Origin: DASXHD01 sp036488725
Lineage (GTDB): Bacteria > Myxococcota_A > Polyangia > Polyangiales > Polyangiaceae
DNA length: 64,000 nucleotides
Direction of reading: 5' to 3'
Assembly: GCA_036488725.1 (NCBI GenBank)
Contig: DASXHD010000006.1
Coordinates: forward strand, 1-64,000
Shown here: positions 44,331-52,591 of the stretch, piece by piece
How the letters are laid out: each line of letters starts with the position of its first letter
Position numbering within the stretch: position 1 is the first letter of the stretch
Notes under the pieces: model-generated
Seen by the model: only the letters and a program-made list of their open reading frames with translations
What the model was told of the DNA's origin: nothing
Databases searched by the model: none
Translations under genes and position numbers: made by a program

Positions 44331-45890
44331 CTACAGCGGGTTACCGAGAATGACGGGCATCCCTACTGCCTGAATGCCGCGAAGTCCGTTCCACGCACGC
44401 GAACCGGGCATGACTCCCGGTGCAACGATCGCCAACAAGGGCAGGCTTGGATCGCGACGCAGCTGACTCGCATCGAGGACGAGGTCGAGGATGTGAACCG
44501 ATCCGGTGTGCACACTGACGATGCCAACGTGGCGCGGAAACGATGTGTGCAACTGGAACTCGCGCATTCCGCTGCGGTCGAGTGGCATGCTCAAAATGCT
44601 CGACTTGAGTCGGACGCCGGACGAGAAACGCGCGGAGTAGTGCACTGGGAGAGGCATTCCCTGGAGGATTACCTGCTCCACCAGCGGTCGAACGAACCGG
44701 ATGTCCGCGATGAGTTCGTCAACCGACGCCCGCAGTTTGGGCGGCTTGCATACGAGTGCCTCGAGCACTTCCCATTCGTCCGGTCGCCACCAAGGCTTCG
44801 CTGGCCGGTCGCGACGGCCCCGAAACAGCACCAGCGTCTTCTCCCCTTGTGCGTTGGGCTGCTCAGAATCGAACAGCTCGTAATGGGCATGCGATCCAAG
44901 ATTGTCATCGTGCGTGTAGACAACTTCGACCGACGCCGCACGCATCGGTATCGGAGGGCCCTCACGCGCCACAGTGGGCAAAACTTCGACGACCCTCGTT
45001 GGCTCCGCGTAGCCGGTCAATGTGACTGCGTGGCCCGATGTCACCCAGCCGTCATCGGGCGACACAGATCGCGAATCACTCTCCGAAATCTTCCGTGCCG
45101 TGGACGGCTCTCGCTGGGCAAGAAGAAGCACAACGGGAAGTTGCGAATCAAGGCACGTGACCAGCTTGGTGCGAAAGGCGTCGCGGTTTGTACCTGGCGC
45201 GAAACTCTCTGCAAGGTATCCGAGGTTCGACAGTGCGGTCGCCATTTGGTGAGAGTGCAGACCTACGCTCGCCGGGAACGGTGTACCGGACGCGCGCGTG
45301 ATCGACATCGGCGTCGGCGTGCGATGACCAGCCATGTCCGCGACACTCTGCAACGCCGACCACAAGGCGACGGACGCGCACACTGCCGCCCCGCCATCCT
45401 GCTGCTGGTAAGCGAGACCATCCAGTGTAATTCGAAGGCCACAGAGATTGACGTGATAGGCCCGAACAGCCTGATAGTTGCGCCGGCCATCCACGGGATA
45501 GGTGCGCAGGACGGTCCGACCAATGCGCGCGGCTGGAAGCGGGCGGCGCACGACGAAGCCGAGGTAGAGCTCCCGCTGCGCGATTTCGCGCTGCACTGTG
45601 GCGTGTTCACCGTCAAACGCGCGGCCAAGCAGCGAATCGAGTTCGTCTATCGAGGCAGCGAAAAAGTGAAATCGCTGGCAGCCTGGGCCGGGCGGAACAA
45701 ATGAGGTCGCGTAGTAGTGCGCATATTCGTCGAGGTAATGGCGGTCGACATACCGCGGCTCGAATACCAGTGACTTGGCGCCCAGCGTGTGGAGGTAGTC
45801 GTACAGGTAGCTCGGCTCAGGTCGATCCGCTCCGCCGAACACGTCCACAATCGAGTAATCGAACGGGCGCAGCTCGACCGGCGACAACAC
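44331..45890 (-). CDS. papain-like cysteine peptidase candidate
   Basis: 519 residues from a GTG at 45890. A catalytic set is visible in papain order: Gln162-164 (YQQQDGGAA), Cys171 (AAVCASVALWSAL), His287 (TSGHAVTLTGY) and Asp328-Asn330 (YTHDDNLGSHAHYEL). A novel N-terminal part (about 160 residues) and a C-terminal part (about 170) flank it. No signal peptide, so intracellular. It is preceded by a 66-residue ORF on the same strand. Lower GC bias than host genes. C39-like or transglutaminase-like identity cannot be excluded, and the substrate is unknown. Confidence 0.72.
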   Translation of the reverse strand: MLSPVELRPFDYSIVDVFGGADRPEPSYLYDYLHTLGAKSLVFEPRYVDRHYLDEYAHYYATSFVPPGPGCQRFHFFAASIDELDSLLGRAFDGEHATVQREIAQRELYLGFVVRRPLPAARIGRTVLRTYPVDGRRNYQAVRAYHVNLCGLRITLDGLAYQQQDGGAAVCASVALWSALQSVADMAGHRTPTPMSITRASGTPFPASVGLHSHQMATALSNLGYLAESFAPGTNRDAFRTKLVTCLDSQLPVVLLLAQREPSTARKISESDSRSVSPDDGWVTSGHAVTLTGYAEPTRVVEVLPTVAREGPPIPMRAASVEVVYTHDDNLGSHAHYELFDSEQPNAQGEKTLVLFRGRRDRPAKPWWRPDEWEVLEALVCKPPKLRASVDELIADIRFVRPLVEQVILQGMPLPVHYSARFSSGVRLKSSILSMPLDRSGMREFQLHTSFPRHVGIVSVHTGSVHILDLVLDASQLRRDPSLPLLAIVAPGVMPGSRAWNGLRGIQAVGMPVILGNPL

Positions 45891-45899
45891 GCCATGACG

Positions 45900-46100
45900 C
45901 TAGCGAAAGCGGAGGTTTCGAGCTAGCTCGGAGTGGACAGGGTGCGCGCCCAGCGCGGCCGCACGCGCGCGCTCACCCTCATCGAGCGCCTTGCGTATCT
46001 CGTCTGATGTTGGAGGCGTCATCTTCGCCACGATTTCGGGCGGAAGCGCGGCAAGAAGTTCTTCGGGCGAGCTGGGCTTCACGACTGGCTTCTCGTTCAT
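45900..46100 (-). CDS. small protein upstream of the cysteine peptidase
   Basis: 66 residues from the ATG at 46100, with GGTGGAG 7-10 bases upstream. An in-frame TTG at 46169 lies in a TTGACA sequence and is not preferred. It is helical and charged (SPEELLAALPPEIVAKM, SDEIRKALDEGERARAAAL). Its stop is 9 bp before the peptidase start. It could be a regulator, a substrate or an inhibitor of the peptidase. Confidence 0.6.
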   Translation of the reverse strand: MNEKPVVKPSSPEELLAALPPEIVAKMTPPTSDEIRKALDEGERARAAALGAHPVHSELARNLRFR

Positions 46101-46198
46101 TCGGTGCTCCACCAGGCAGTCGATGACCGTATCAGGCACCAATGATGGCGACTGCGCTAAATTTGTCAAGTCTATCGAGCACTTAGCACATCAGCACC

Positions 46199-46222
46199 CG
46201 TGTATTCCACAAGGATTACACG
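46199..46222. promoter_or_regulatory. inverted repeat I in integrase control region
   Basis: CGTGTATTCC-ACAA-GGATTACACG, one mismatch. It abuts inverted repeat II in the 250-bp region between the small ORF and the ribbon-helix-helix/integrase genes. Operator or recombinase arm site. Confidence 0.55.
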
Positions 46223-46249
46223 TGTATGGACCAGGTGAGGGTCCATACA
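46223..46249. promoter_or_regulatory. inverted repeat II in integrase control region
   Basis: TGTATGGACC-AGGTGAG-GGTCCATACA, perfect 10-bp arms. A further GGTCCAT follows four bases later at 46251. It directly adjoins inverted repeat I. Confidence 0.65.
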
Positions 46250-46350
46250 TGGTCCATCCCAAAAAGACGCCCGGCTTGTCCCGCTGGCCCATGACGCTGG
46301 GCGATGAGGCGCGTTTTGACATTAGCCAATGACATGTTCAATTTGAGTTC

Positions 46351-46551
46351 ATGCCGAGAGTTTCCACCGCTCGCAACAGAAGTCTGCGCGTGACGATGAG
46401 CAGCGAGGAGCTTGCGATGCTGCACGAATTGGCCCGAAAGCGTGGCGTGAGTGTGTCGGACGTCGTGCGGATGACGACACGTGAATCTTATGCTCACGAG
46501 TTCGGCGACAGGCGCCCGCAAGCCCACCCGATCCGTCGTCGGAAAGAATGA
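46351..46551 (+). CDS. ribbon-helix-helix-type small regulator
   Basis: 66 residues. RSLRVTMSSEELAMLHELAR then KRGVSVSDVVRMTTRE is the CopG/MobC-like ribbon-helix-helix pattern. Its stop overlaps the integrase start (ATGA), so it is translated with the integrase and probably controls it by binding the palindromes at 46199-46249. Confidence 0.78.
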   Translation: MPRVSTARNRSLRVTMSSEELAMLHELARKRGVSVSDVVRMTTRESYAHEFGDRRPQAHPIRRRKE

Positions 46552-47945
46552 GTTTCAGGATGCGTAACGCCACATCGCGAACCGCCTCTATCGACCGCTT
46601 CACGGCGAGCAAAGCTCGAACGTCACGGGTAGGACGACCAACTACGGGCTCGCTCGTGTGGGCGGATCCCGAGACGAAAACGCAGCCGATCGGCGTCCGC
46701 GTGACAAAGGCAAACGGCGGTCGCAAGCTCGTGCGGTTCGACCCTGGCACGAGCGCCGCGGACGCGATCGCGCTCGCGCCGGTCATCGCCGACCGCGCCC
46801 GCTTCGCGGTGGACGATCACGAGGGCGAGACGGTGGCACAGTACGCGACGCGCTGGATTACGTGGCGCGAGGCTCGCGGGTTCGGCTGCGTCCGTGACGA
46901 TCGCGCGCGGCTCACGCTTCACGCCCTTCCCGTGATCGGGCTCCTCCCTGTCGCCGCTGATCGCGCGACGGCTCGCGCGGAGTTGAAGAAGCTCGTGACC
47001 GTGCTCGACGCACGCGCCCGCGCCGGCTTCACCGAGCACGACGGCAAGCGTTGGCCGTTCTCGGCGAAGTCAGCGCTTCACGTGTGGACGACCATGCGCG
47101 CGCTCTTCCGCGACGCGTGCCGCGCGAAGGATCCCGCGCTCTGTGTGCGCGACGACAACCCCGCGGAAGGCATCGCGCCGCCCGACGCAGGAACGCGCAA
47201 GGCGAAGCAATATCTTTGGCCGAGCGAGCTTGCCGCGTTCGTCGCGTCGGAAGTTGTGCCAGTGCGCTGGCGCCGTCTCGTCGCGCTCGCCGTCTACACG
47301 TACACGCGCGCCGGCGAGCTCGCCGCGCTCGAATGGTCCGACGTCGATCTCCAGCACGGAAGCATCCACGTCCACCGCTCACACGACCGAAAGCGAAACC
47401 GGACGAAGCCGACGAAGACGGACACGGCGCGACGCATTCCCATCGAGCCGAACCTTCGCCCGCTGCTCGCCGCGATGTGCACCGAAGCGGGCGGCGACAA
47501 GGCGAAGGGCGCGATCCTCCGCATCCCGGGCGGCGGACAGATGCTCGCACCGCGACTGCGCCGCTACCTTCAACGCGCGGGCATCGAACGCGAGGAGCTG
47601 TTCACGACCGACGAGACGCGGAAGGCGATCACGTTCCACGACTTGCGCGCGACGGGGATCACGTGGTGCGCCGTGCGCGGCGACGACGCGTTGAAGATCA
47701 AGCAGCGCGCCGGACACTCGGGCTTTGCGACGACCGAGGGCTACATTCGCGAGGCCGAGAACATGTGCGAGGGCTTCGGAACCGTGTTTCCGCCGCTGCC
47801 CGCCGAGCTGCTCGAGCGCCCGAAATCCTTCCGCGGAGTTTCGGCTTCGGTTTCGGCATTTCGGCGTCGTGCTTCACACGATCGCAGCCAAAACGGCTTA
47901 GCTTCAGCGGAGAGGGCGGGATTCGAACCCGCGGTAGGCTTTTGA
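46548..47945 (+). CDS. int: tyrosine-type site-specific integrase
   Basis: 465 residues in the integrated state. The catalytic set is complete: Arg254 (YTRAGELAALEW), Lys290 (TKTDT), His364-x2-Arg367 (FHDLRATG), His390 (AGHSG) and Tyr399 (TTEGYI). The final codons 453-460 are the 24-bp attachment repeat, and the last five residues (PAVGF) and the stop are encoded by the host tRNA-Ser sequence on the opposite strand. In the excised form the frame would continue for 82 codons taken from the left end (36263-36511). Coupled to the ribbon-helix-helix gene (ATGA). Confidence 0.95.
   Translation: MSFRMRNATSRTASIDRFTASKARTSRVGRPTTGSLVWADPETKTQPIGVRVTKANGGRKLVRFDPGTSAADAIALAPVIADRARFAVDDHEGETVAQYATRWITWREARGFGCVRDDRARLTLHALPVIGLLPVAADRATARAELKKLVTVLDARARAGFTEHDGKRWPFSAKSALHVWTTMRALFRDACRAKDPALCVRDDNPAEGIAPPDAGTRKAKQYLWPSELAAFVASEVVPVRWRRLVALAVYTYTRAGELAALEWSDVDLQHGSIHVHRSHDRKRNRTKPTKTDTARRIPIEPNLRPLLAAMCTEAGGDKAKGAILRIPGGGQMLAPRLRRYLQRAGIEREELFTTDETRKAITFHDLRATGITWCAVRGDDALKIKQRAGHSGFATTEGYIREAENMCEGFGTVFPPLPAELLERPKSFRGVSASVSAFRRRASHDRSQNGLASAERAGFEPAVGF
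47904..47927 (+). repeat. right attachment repeat (attR core)
   Basis: Identical to 36239-36262. It overlaps the 3' end of the tRNA-Ser gene and codons 453-460 of the integrase. Confidence 0.92.
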
Positions 47946-47995
47946 CCTACGCTCGCTTAGCAAGCGAGTACCTTCGGCCACTCGGTCACCTCTCC
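47908..47995 (-). tRNA. tRNA-Ser (anticodon GCU)
   Basis: Minus strand. The acceptor stem GGAGAGG...CCTCTCC closes an 88-nt RNA with D-arm, anticodon arm CTCGC-TTGCTAA-GCGAG (anticodon GCT), a long variable arm (GTAGGTCAAAAGCCTAC) and T-arm GCGGGTTCGAATCCCGC. CCA is not encoded. The element inserted at its 3' end and carries those bases with it, so the gene stays intact. Confidence 0.97.
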
Positions 47996-48118
47996 AGTAT
48001 TTCGCGAGGCGCGGAACTTACTTGCCGCATGCCGCCCGTGCAAGTCTGACGGCTCAGGCCGAGTTTTCGGACACTTGACCGACCACGCGAGCCGCGGTCG
48101 AATCGAGCCTTCGCCCGC

Positions 48119-49468
48119 ATGCAGCGCAAGACCACGTCCGGGACTCGACTCTTGCAGCTCGCGGCCATCGCGATCTGCGGCGGCCTCGCGTACGCGACCG
48201 AGCACGTGACGCGTCACGCGTACGATTCGCTCGGCGTCGTCCTCGCGCTCGGGCTCCTCCTCATCTGCGGGACGCTCGCCGGCGGGCTCCTCGAGGCGCT
48301 CCGCATTCCGCACCTCACGGCGTATCTCGCGGTCGGCGTCATCGCCGGGCCCTACGCGATTCGTCTCATCGATCGACAGACGGTCGATTCGCTGCAAACG
48401 GTCAACACGCTCGCCCTCGCGCTCATCGCCTTCGCGGGCGGCGCGGAGCTTCGCATCGCCGACGTTCGGCGCAGCTTGCGCTCGCTCTCGGCGGCCGCGT
48501 TCACGCAGTGCATTCTCGTCTTCGTCGGCGGCGCGATCATTTTTGCGGCGGTTTCGCCGCTCGTTTCCTTCATTCGCGGCGCGTCGATCGCGATGATCGT
48601 CGGCGTGTCGCTGCTCTGGGGCGTGCTCTCCATCACGCGGAGCCCGGCCGCGACGCTCGCGATCCTCTCGCAAACGCGCGCGCGCGGGCCGCTCACGAAT
48701 TTCAGTCTGTCCTTCGTGATGCTCTCGGACGTGCTCGTCATCGTCATCGCCACGACCGTCATCGCGCTGGTCAAGCCGATGCTCGATCCGTCGACGACGC
48801 TCTCGCTCGACGTCTTCAATCACCTCGGTCACGAGATCATCGGCAGCGTTTCGCTCGGCACGACGCTCGGCCTCTTGATGGTGCTTTACCTGCGCCTCGT
48901 GAACAAACAGATCCCGATCGTGCTCGTCGGGCTCGGCTTCGGCTTCACCGAGGTCGTCAACTACGTGCGGCTCGACCCGCTGCTCACGTTTCTCGTCGCG
49001 GGCTTTTTGATCCAAAACCTCTCGAACCAAGGCGAGAAGCTGCTCCACGCGATCGAGGACATGGGCGCCGTCGTCTATGTCGTCTTCTTCGCGACGGCCG
49101 GCGCGGGGCTCGACGTTCCGCTTCTGCGCAGGCTCTGGCCCGTCGCGCTCGTGCTCTTCTTGGGGCGCCTGCTCTTGACGGTCGGCGTGAACCGCATCTC
49201 GTGCCGCATCGCGAAAGATCCGCCGGTGCTCCAGCGCTGGGGGTGGACCGGGCTCGTCTCTCAGGCGGGCGTCGTGCTCGGTCTCGCGATCAGCATCGCG
49301 CGCGCGTTTCCGAGCTTCGGGCCGGCGTTTCGCGCGCTCGCGATCGCGACCGTCGCGCTCAATCAGCTCATCGGGCCGATCCTCTTCAAGCTCGCGCTCG
49401 ACGCGACGGGCGAGTCCGCGCGCGATCCGGAGCCCAGTCGAAGCATGCGGCCGCCGGCGCCCGCGTAA
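48119..49468 (+). CDS. cation/proton antiporter (CPA2/KefB-NhaP type)
   Basis: 449 residues with about twelve membrane segments. Phrases LRIPHLTAYLAVGVIAGPYAIRLID, ALALIAFAGGAEL and LLTFLVAGFLIQNLSNQGEKLLHAIEDMGAVVYVVFFATAGAGLDV are typical of CPA antiporters. No TrkA/RCK regulatory domain at the C-terminus. It exchanges Na+ or K+ for protons across the inner membrane. Starts at the ATG at 48119, right after the tRNA. Confidence 0.92.
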   Translation: MQRKTTSGTRLLQLAAIAICGGLAYATEHVTRHAYDSLGVVLALGLLLICGTLAGGLLEALRIPHLTAYLAVGVIAGPYAIRLIDRQTVDSLQTVNTLALALIAFAGGAELRIADVRRSLRSLSAAAFTQCILVFVGGAIIFAAVSPLVSFIRGASIAMIVGVSLLWGVLSITRSPAATLAILSQTRARGPLTNFSLSFVMLSDVLVIVIATTVIALVKPMLDPSTTLSLDVFNHLGHEIIGSVSLGTTLGLLMVLYLRLVNKQIPIVLVGLGFGFTEVVNYVRLDPLLTFLVAGFLIQNLSNQGEKLLHAIEDMGAVVYVVFFATAGAGLDVPLLRRLWPVALVLFLGRLLLTVGVNRISCRIAKDPPVLQRWGWTGLVSQAGVVLGLAISIARAFPSFGPAFRALAIATVALNQLIGPILFKLALDATGESARDPEPSRSMRPPAPA

Positions 49469-49471
49469 CGC

Positions 49472-50962
49472 TCACTTGCCGATGCGTTCGAGCTCGGAAG
49501 GCGTGATGACCGAATCGGCGTTCGCGTCGATGGCGTGAAGAAGGAGCTGCGCGGCGACGTGCGAGGGGGCGTTTTGGGTGACGCGCGCGAGCGCTTTGGC
49601 GATCTCCGGCTCGGTGATGACGCCGTCGCGGTTCTCGTCGATGTCGTCGAAGCCGCCGAGCTTGCGCCAGAGCTGCACGGCGAACGCGTCGACGAGAACG
49701 TGCTTCACGTCGCGGCCAGTGTTCTGCGGCGGAATGCGATCGGGAAAGTCTTTCGCGAAGCGAACGAGCGGCTCGATGTGATCCATTCCCTCGAGGAGGT
49801 TTCGCACCGTGGCGACGCGGTAGTCCCGATCGTCTTCGACAGTGTCCAAGCGGAGCGCGTCGTCGATTTGCAAATACGCGCCCGACTCTCGCGCGCGCGA
49901 CGCGGCGACCGCGTCGCGAATCGTGCGTCCCGGCATGCGAACGACGACGATCTCGTTGGCGAACGGGATCTCGGTCTCGAGATCGGCGTACGTGAAGCGG
50001 TCTTTGTAATCTGCGGAGCCGCGGATGCCGCCGCCGTTGAAGAGACACGCCTCGGCGCCGAGCGCGTCGCGAATGCGCGAGCAGAGCAGCGTGCCGAGCG
50101 AGGTTTGCTGGTGGCGCGTGCCGACCGACGAGAGCGTCTCGCCGGGCGCGAGGACCACGAGACACGCGCCTCGAATTTCTTCGACCTTGCGCATGTGCGC
50201 GTCGACGCGCGCGCGAAGCTCGGGGTCCTCCGGATAATCTGCGACCGGCTCGAGGCGCGTCGTGACCGTGGGCGGTGCGCTCGCGTCCGTGAAGACGATC
50301 TCGGTGATGGCCGCGGCGATCGCCTCGGTGCCCGCTTTCACGATCCACGTCTCGCCGACGCGCTCCAGGAGCGGCACGTGCTCGTGTCCGCCGATGATCG
50401 CTGGAAACTTTCCGGTGCGCGCGAGCTCGCGATCGTCGTCCATCGGTTGGTGCGTGACCGCGACGACCGCGGCGCAGCCGGATTTCACGAGCTCGGCGGC
50501 TTCGCGCAGCGCGGAGTCGTTCGCCGGTTGCATCGCCGCGCCGCCGAACGGCACGTCGCGATAGAGCGCGCGATCGGTCATCACCACGCCGACGAGCCCG
50601 ACCCGCAGCGCCCCGACGGCGATCACGTCGTGACGTTTCGTGTGCGCGTCGAAGTCGAGGTTCGTCGAAAGCCACGCGCCGCCGAGCTCTTCGATTCGTC
50701 GATGTAGCTCGGCCGTTGGAATGTCGTCCTCGTGGTTGCCGAAGACGACGTGGGTGACGCCGACGTCGTTGAGACAGTCCACCATCGCGCGCCCGCAATC
50801 GAGGCTCGACAAAAGACTCGGCGCGACGAAGTCACCCGCCAAGACGACGAGCGTCGCGTCGGCAGGAATTGCATTTCTGCAATGGACGACGAGCGTCTTG
50901 AGACGCGGCAGGTGCTCGAGCGAATAGACGTCGTTCACCGAGACGATTCGAAGCGTCGGCAC
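49472..50962 (-). CDS. 5'-nucleotidase-like phosphoesterase fused to EF-hands
   Basis: 496 residues. N-terminal metallophosphatase domain: IVSVNDVYSLEH (D-x-Y variant of the metal site), LAGDFVAPS, FGNHEDD, THQPMDDD, GGHEHVP. The 5'-nucleotidase C-terminal domain follows (LFNGGGIRGS). The last ~60 residues hold two EF-hand loops: DENRDGVITEPEI and DANADSVITPSEL, so calcium may tune it. There is no signal peptide, whereas most homologues are periplasmic. The fusion is uncommon. Confidence 0.9.
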   Translation of the reverse strand: MPTLRIVSVNDVYSLEHLPRLKTLVVHCRNAIPADATLVVLAGDFVAPSLLSSLDCGRAMVDCLNDVGVTHVVFGNHEDDIPTAELHRRIEELGGAWLSTNLDFDAHTKRHDVIAVGALRVGLVGVVMTDRALYRDVPFGGAAMQPANDSALREAAELVKSGCAAVVAVTHQPMDDDRELARTGKFPAIIGGHEHVPLLERVGETWIVKAGTEAIAAAITEIVFTDASAPPTVTTRLEPVADYPEDPELRARVDAHMRKVEEIRGACLVVLAPGETLSSVGTRHQQTSLGTLLCSRIRDALGAEACLFNGGGIRGSADYKDRFTYADLETEIPFANEIVVVRMPGRTIRDAVAASRARESGAYLQIDDALRLDTVEDDRDYRVATVRNLLEGMDHIEPLVRFAKDFPDRIPPQNTGRDVKHVLVDAFAVQLWRKLGGFDDIDENRDGVITEPEIAKALARVTQNAPSHVAAQLLLHAIDANADSVITPSELERIGK

Positions 50963-50991
50963 CGTAGCCAGGATATGCTACTCGACTTCGA

Positions 50992-52581
50992 ATGGCACAA
51001 CGTCCGCCGGTGAACAAATGGATCGTCACCATCTCGGTGACGTTCGGCACCTTGATGGGGACGATCGACTCGTCGATCGTCAACGTCGCGATCCCGCACC
51101 TCCGCGGCTCGCTCGGCGCGACCGTCGAGGAGATCACCTGGGTCTCGACGGGATTCATCATCGCCAACGTCATCGTCATGCCGCTGACCGCGTTTTTGGG
51201 CCGGTTTTTCGGTCAAAAACGCGTGTACATGACCGCGCTCGCGATGTTCGTCATCGGGTCCGCGCTCTGCGGGCTCGCGCGGTCGCTGCCGATGCTCGTC
51301 GTCTGCCGCATGTTCCAAGGTCTCGGCGCCGGCGCGTTGCAACCGACGGAGCAAGCGATCTTGCGCCAAACGTTCCCGCCGAAAGAACAAGGCATGGCGA
51401 TGGCGCTCTTCGGCGTCGCGGTCGTCATCGGTCCCGCGTTCGGTCCGACGCTCGGCGGGTACATCGTCGACAACTACACTTGGCCTTGGATTTTTTACAT
51501 CAACCTGCCCGTCGGCGCGCTCGCGCTCTTCATGGTGACGACGTTCGTCCACGAGCCGGAGGACATCCGCGAGGCGAACCTCGCGATGGCGCAGGAGCAG
51601 CGAAAGCACATGGACTGGGCGGGCATCGCGCTGCTCACGACCGGCGTCGCCGCGCTGCAGTACGTGCTCGAAGAAGGTCAGCGCGACGACTGGTTCCAGT
51701 CGGGGACGATCACGCTCTTGGCGGCCATCTCGGCGGTCACGCTTGTCGCGTTCACGATCCGCGAGCTCACCGCACGGGTGCCGGCGGTGAACATCGCCCT
51801 CTTCAAAGACGAAGTCTTCACGGCGGGCACGCTCGTCGGCGCCGTCATGTTCGCGATGCTGTTCTCGCTGACGTTCCTTTTGCCCGTCTTCATGCAAGAG
51901 CTGCTCGGCTTCACCGCCGTGCAGTCGGGCATCGCGCTCATGCCGCGCGCGCTCACGATGATGTTCATGATGCCGATCATCGGACGCCTCTACAACAAGG
52001 TGTCACCGCGCCTCACGGTCGCGGTCGGCGTGGTCCTCTTTTCGATCACCGCCTACATGATGAGCCAGTACACGCTCGAGACGTCGCAAAGCGACATCAT
52101 TTGGGCGCTCATCATCCAGGGCATCGCGTTCTCGTGCCTCTTCATCCCGCTCACGACGGTCGCGCTCTCCGAGATCCCGCGCCACAAGATGGCCGACGCG
52201 ACCGGCCTCAACTCGCTGCTCCGGCAAATCGGCGGCTCGATTGGCCTCGCGATCTTCGCGACGCTCATTCCCCGCTACACGACGCGCACGATGTCGGCGC
52301 TCGGCGCGCACGTTACGCCGGGCAATCCGCAGGTCGCGATGCGCGTCTCGGGTCTCACGCATCTCTTCTCTGCGCGGGGCTACGGCATCGTCGAGGCCAA
52401 GCAAGCGGCCTCACGCGCGATCGGCGGGATGGTCGCGCAGCAAGCGAGCGTCCTCGTCTTCGAGAAGATGTTCCTCGTCGCCGGCATCGCATTCTTGTTC
52501 GTCTTGCCGCTGCTCATCTTCTTGAAGTCGCCCGAGCACGGCGAAGGCCGCCCGAAGGTCGAAGTCCACATCGAGGCCTGA
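50992..52581 (+). CDS. MFS multidrug exporter, DHA2 (EmrB/QacA) family
   Basis: 529 residues, 14 membrane segments. Starts VTISVTFGTLMGTIDSSIVNVAIP (motif D1 of DHA2), then LGRFFGQKRVYMTALAMFVIGSALCGLA (motif A) and GVAVVIGPAFGPTLGGYIVDN (motif C, the drug exporter signature). It uses the proton gradient. No membrane-fusion (EmrA) partner gene is nearby. Followed by a second MFS gene 10 bp downstream. Confidence 0.95.
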   Translation: MAQRPPVNKWIVTISVTFGTLMGTIDSSIVNVAIPHLRGSLGATVEEITWVSTGFIIANVIVMPLTAFLGRFFGQKRVYMTALAMFVIGSALCGLARSLPMLVVCRMFQGLGAGALQPTEQAILRQTFPPKEQGMAMALFGVAVVIGPAFGPTLGGYIVDNYTWPWIFYINLPVGALALFMVTTFVHEPEDIREANLAMAQEQRKHMDWAGIALLTTGVAALQYVLEEGQRDDWFQSGTITLLAAISAVTLVAFTIRELTARVPAVNIALFKDEVFTAGTLVGAVMFAMLFSLTFLLPVFMQELLGFTAVQSGIALMPRALTMMFMMPIIGRLYNKVSPRLTVAVGVVLFSITAYMMSQYTLETSQSDIIWALIIQGIAFSCLFIPLTTVALSEIPRHKMADATGLNSLLRQIGGSIGLAIFATLIPRYTTRTMSALGAHVTPGNPQVAMRVSGLTHLFSARGYGIVEAKQAASRAIGGMVAQQASVLVFEKMFLVAGIAFLFVLPLLIFLKSPEHGEGRPKVEVHIEA

Positions 52582-52591
52582 GGCAGAACGC

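Larger units (their letters stand above)
36239..47927. mobile_element. integrated element at tRNA-Ser(GCU), about 11.7 kb
   Basis: Bounded by an exact 24-bp direct repeat, with the integrase at the right end reading into the tRNA. Internal genes include a tyrosine integrase, a serine recombinase, a primase/helicase, small DNA-binding proteins and two cargo modules (HEPN with XRE, and a cysteine peptidase with a small ORF). No structural phage, packaging or conjugation genes are visible, so it resembles a replicating satellite or integrative plasmid. Several internal genes (36.5-38 and 44.3-46.3 kb) use noticeably more A/T than the host genes around them. Confidence 0.9.

Noticed and set aside
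44100..45704. 534-codon frame on the plus strand opposite the peptidase
   Set aside because: Low-complexity, His/Arg-rich and without a ribosome site; the minus-strand frame has the catalytic residues and a partner gene.
46101..46169. longer start (TTG at 46169) for the small ORF before the peptidase
   Set aside because: The TTG is part of TTGACA, and GGTGGAG precedes the ATG at 46100 at the right distance.
46316..46350. sigma-70 promoter (TTGACA at 46316) for the ribbon-helix-helix/integrase genes
   Set aside because: No convincing -10 hexamer at proper spacing and the start codon is too close; not reported as a feature.
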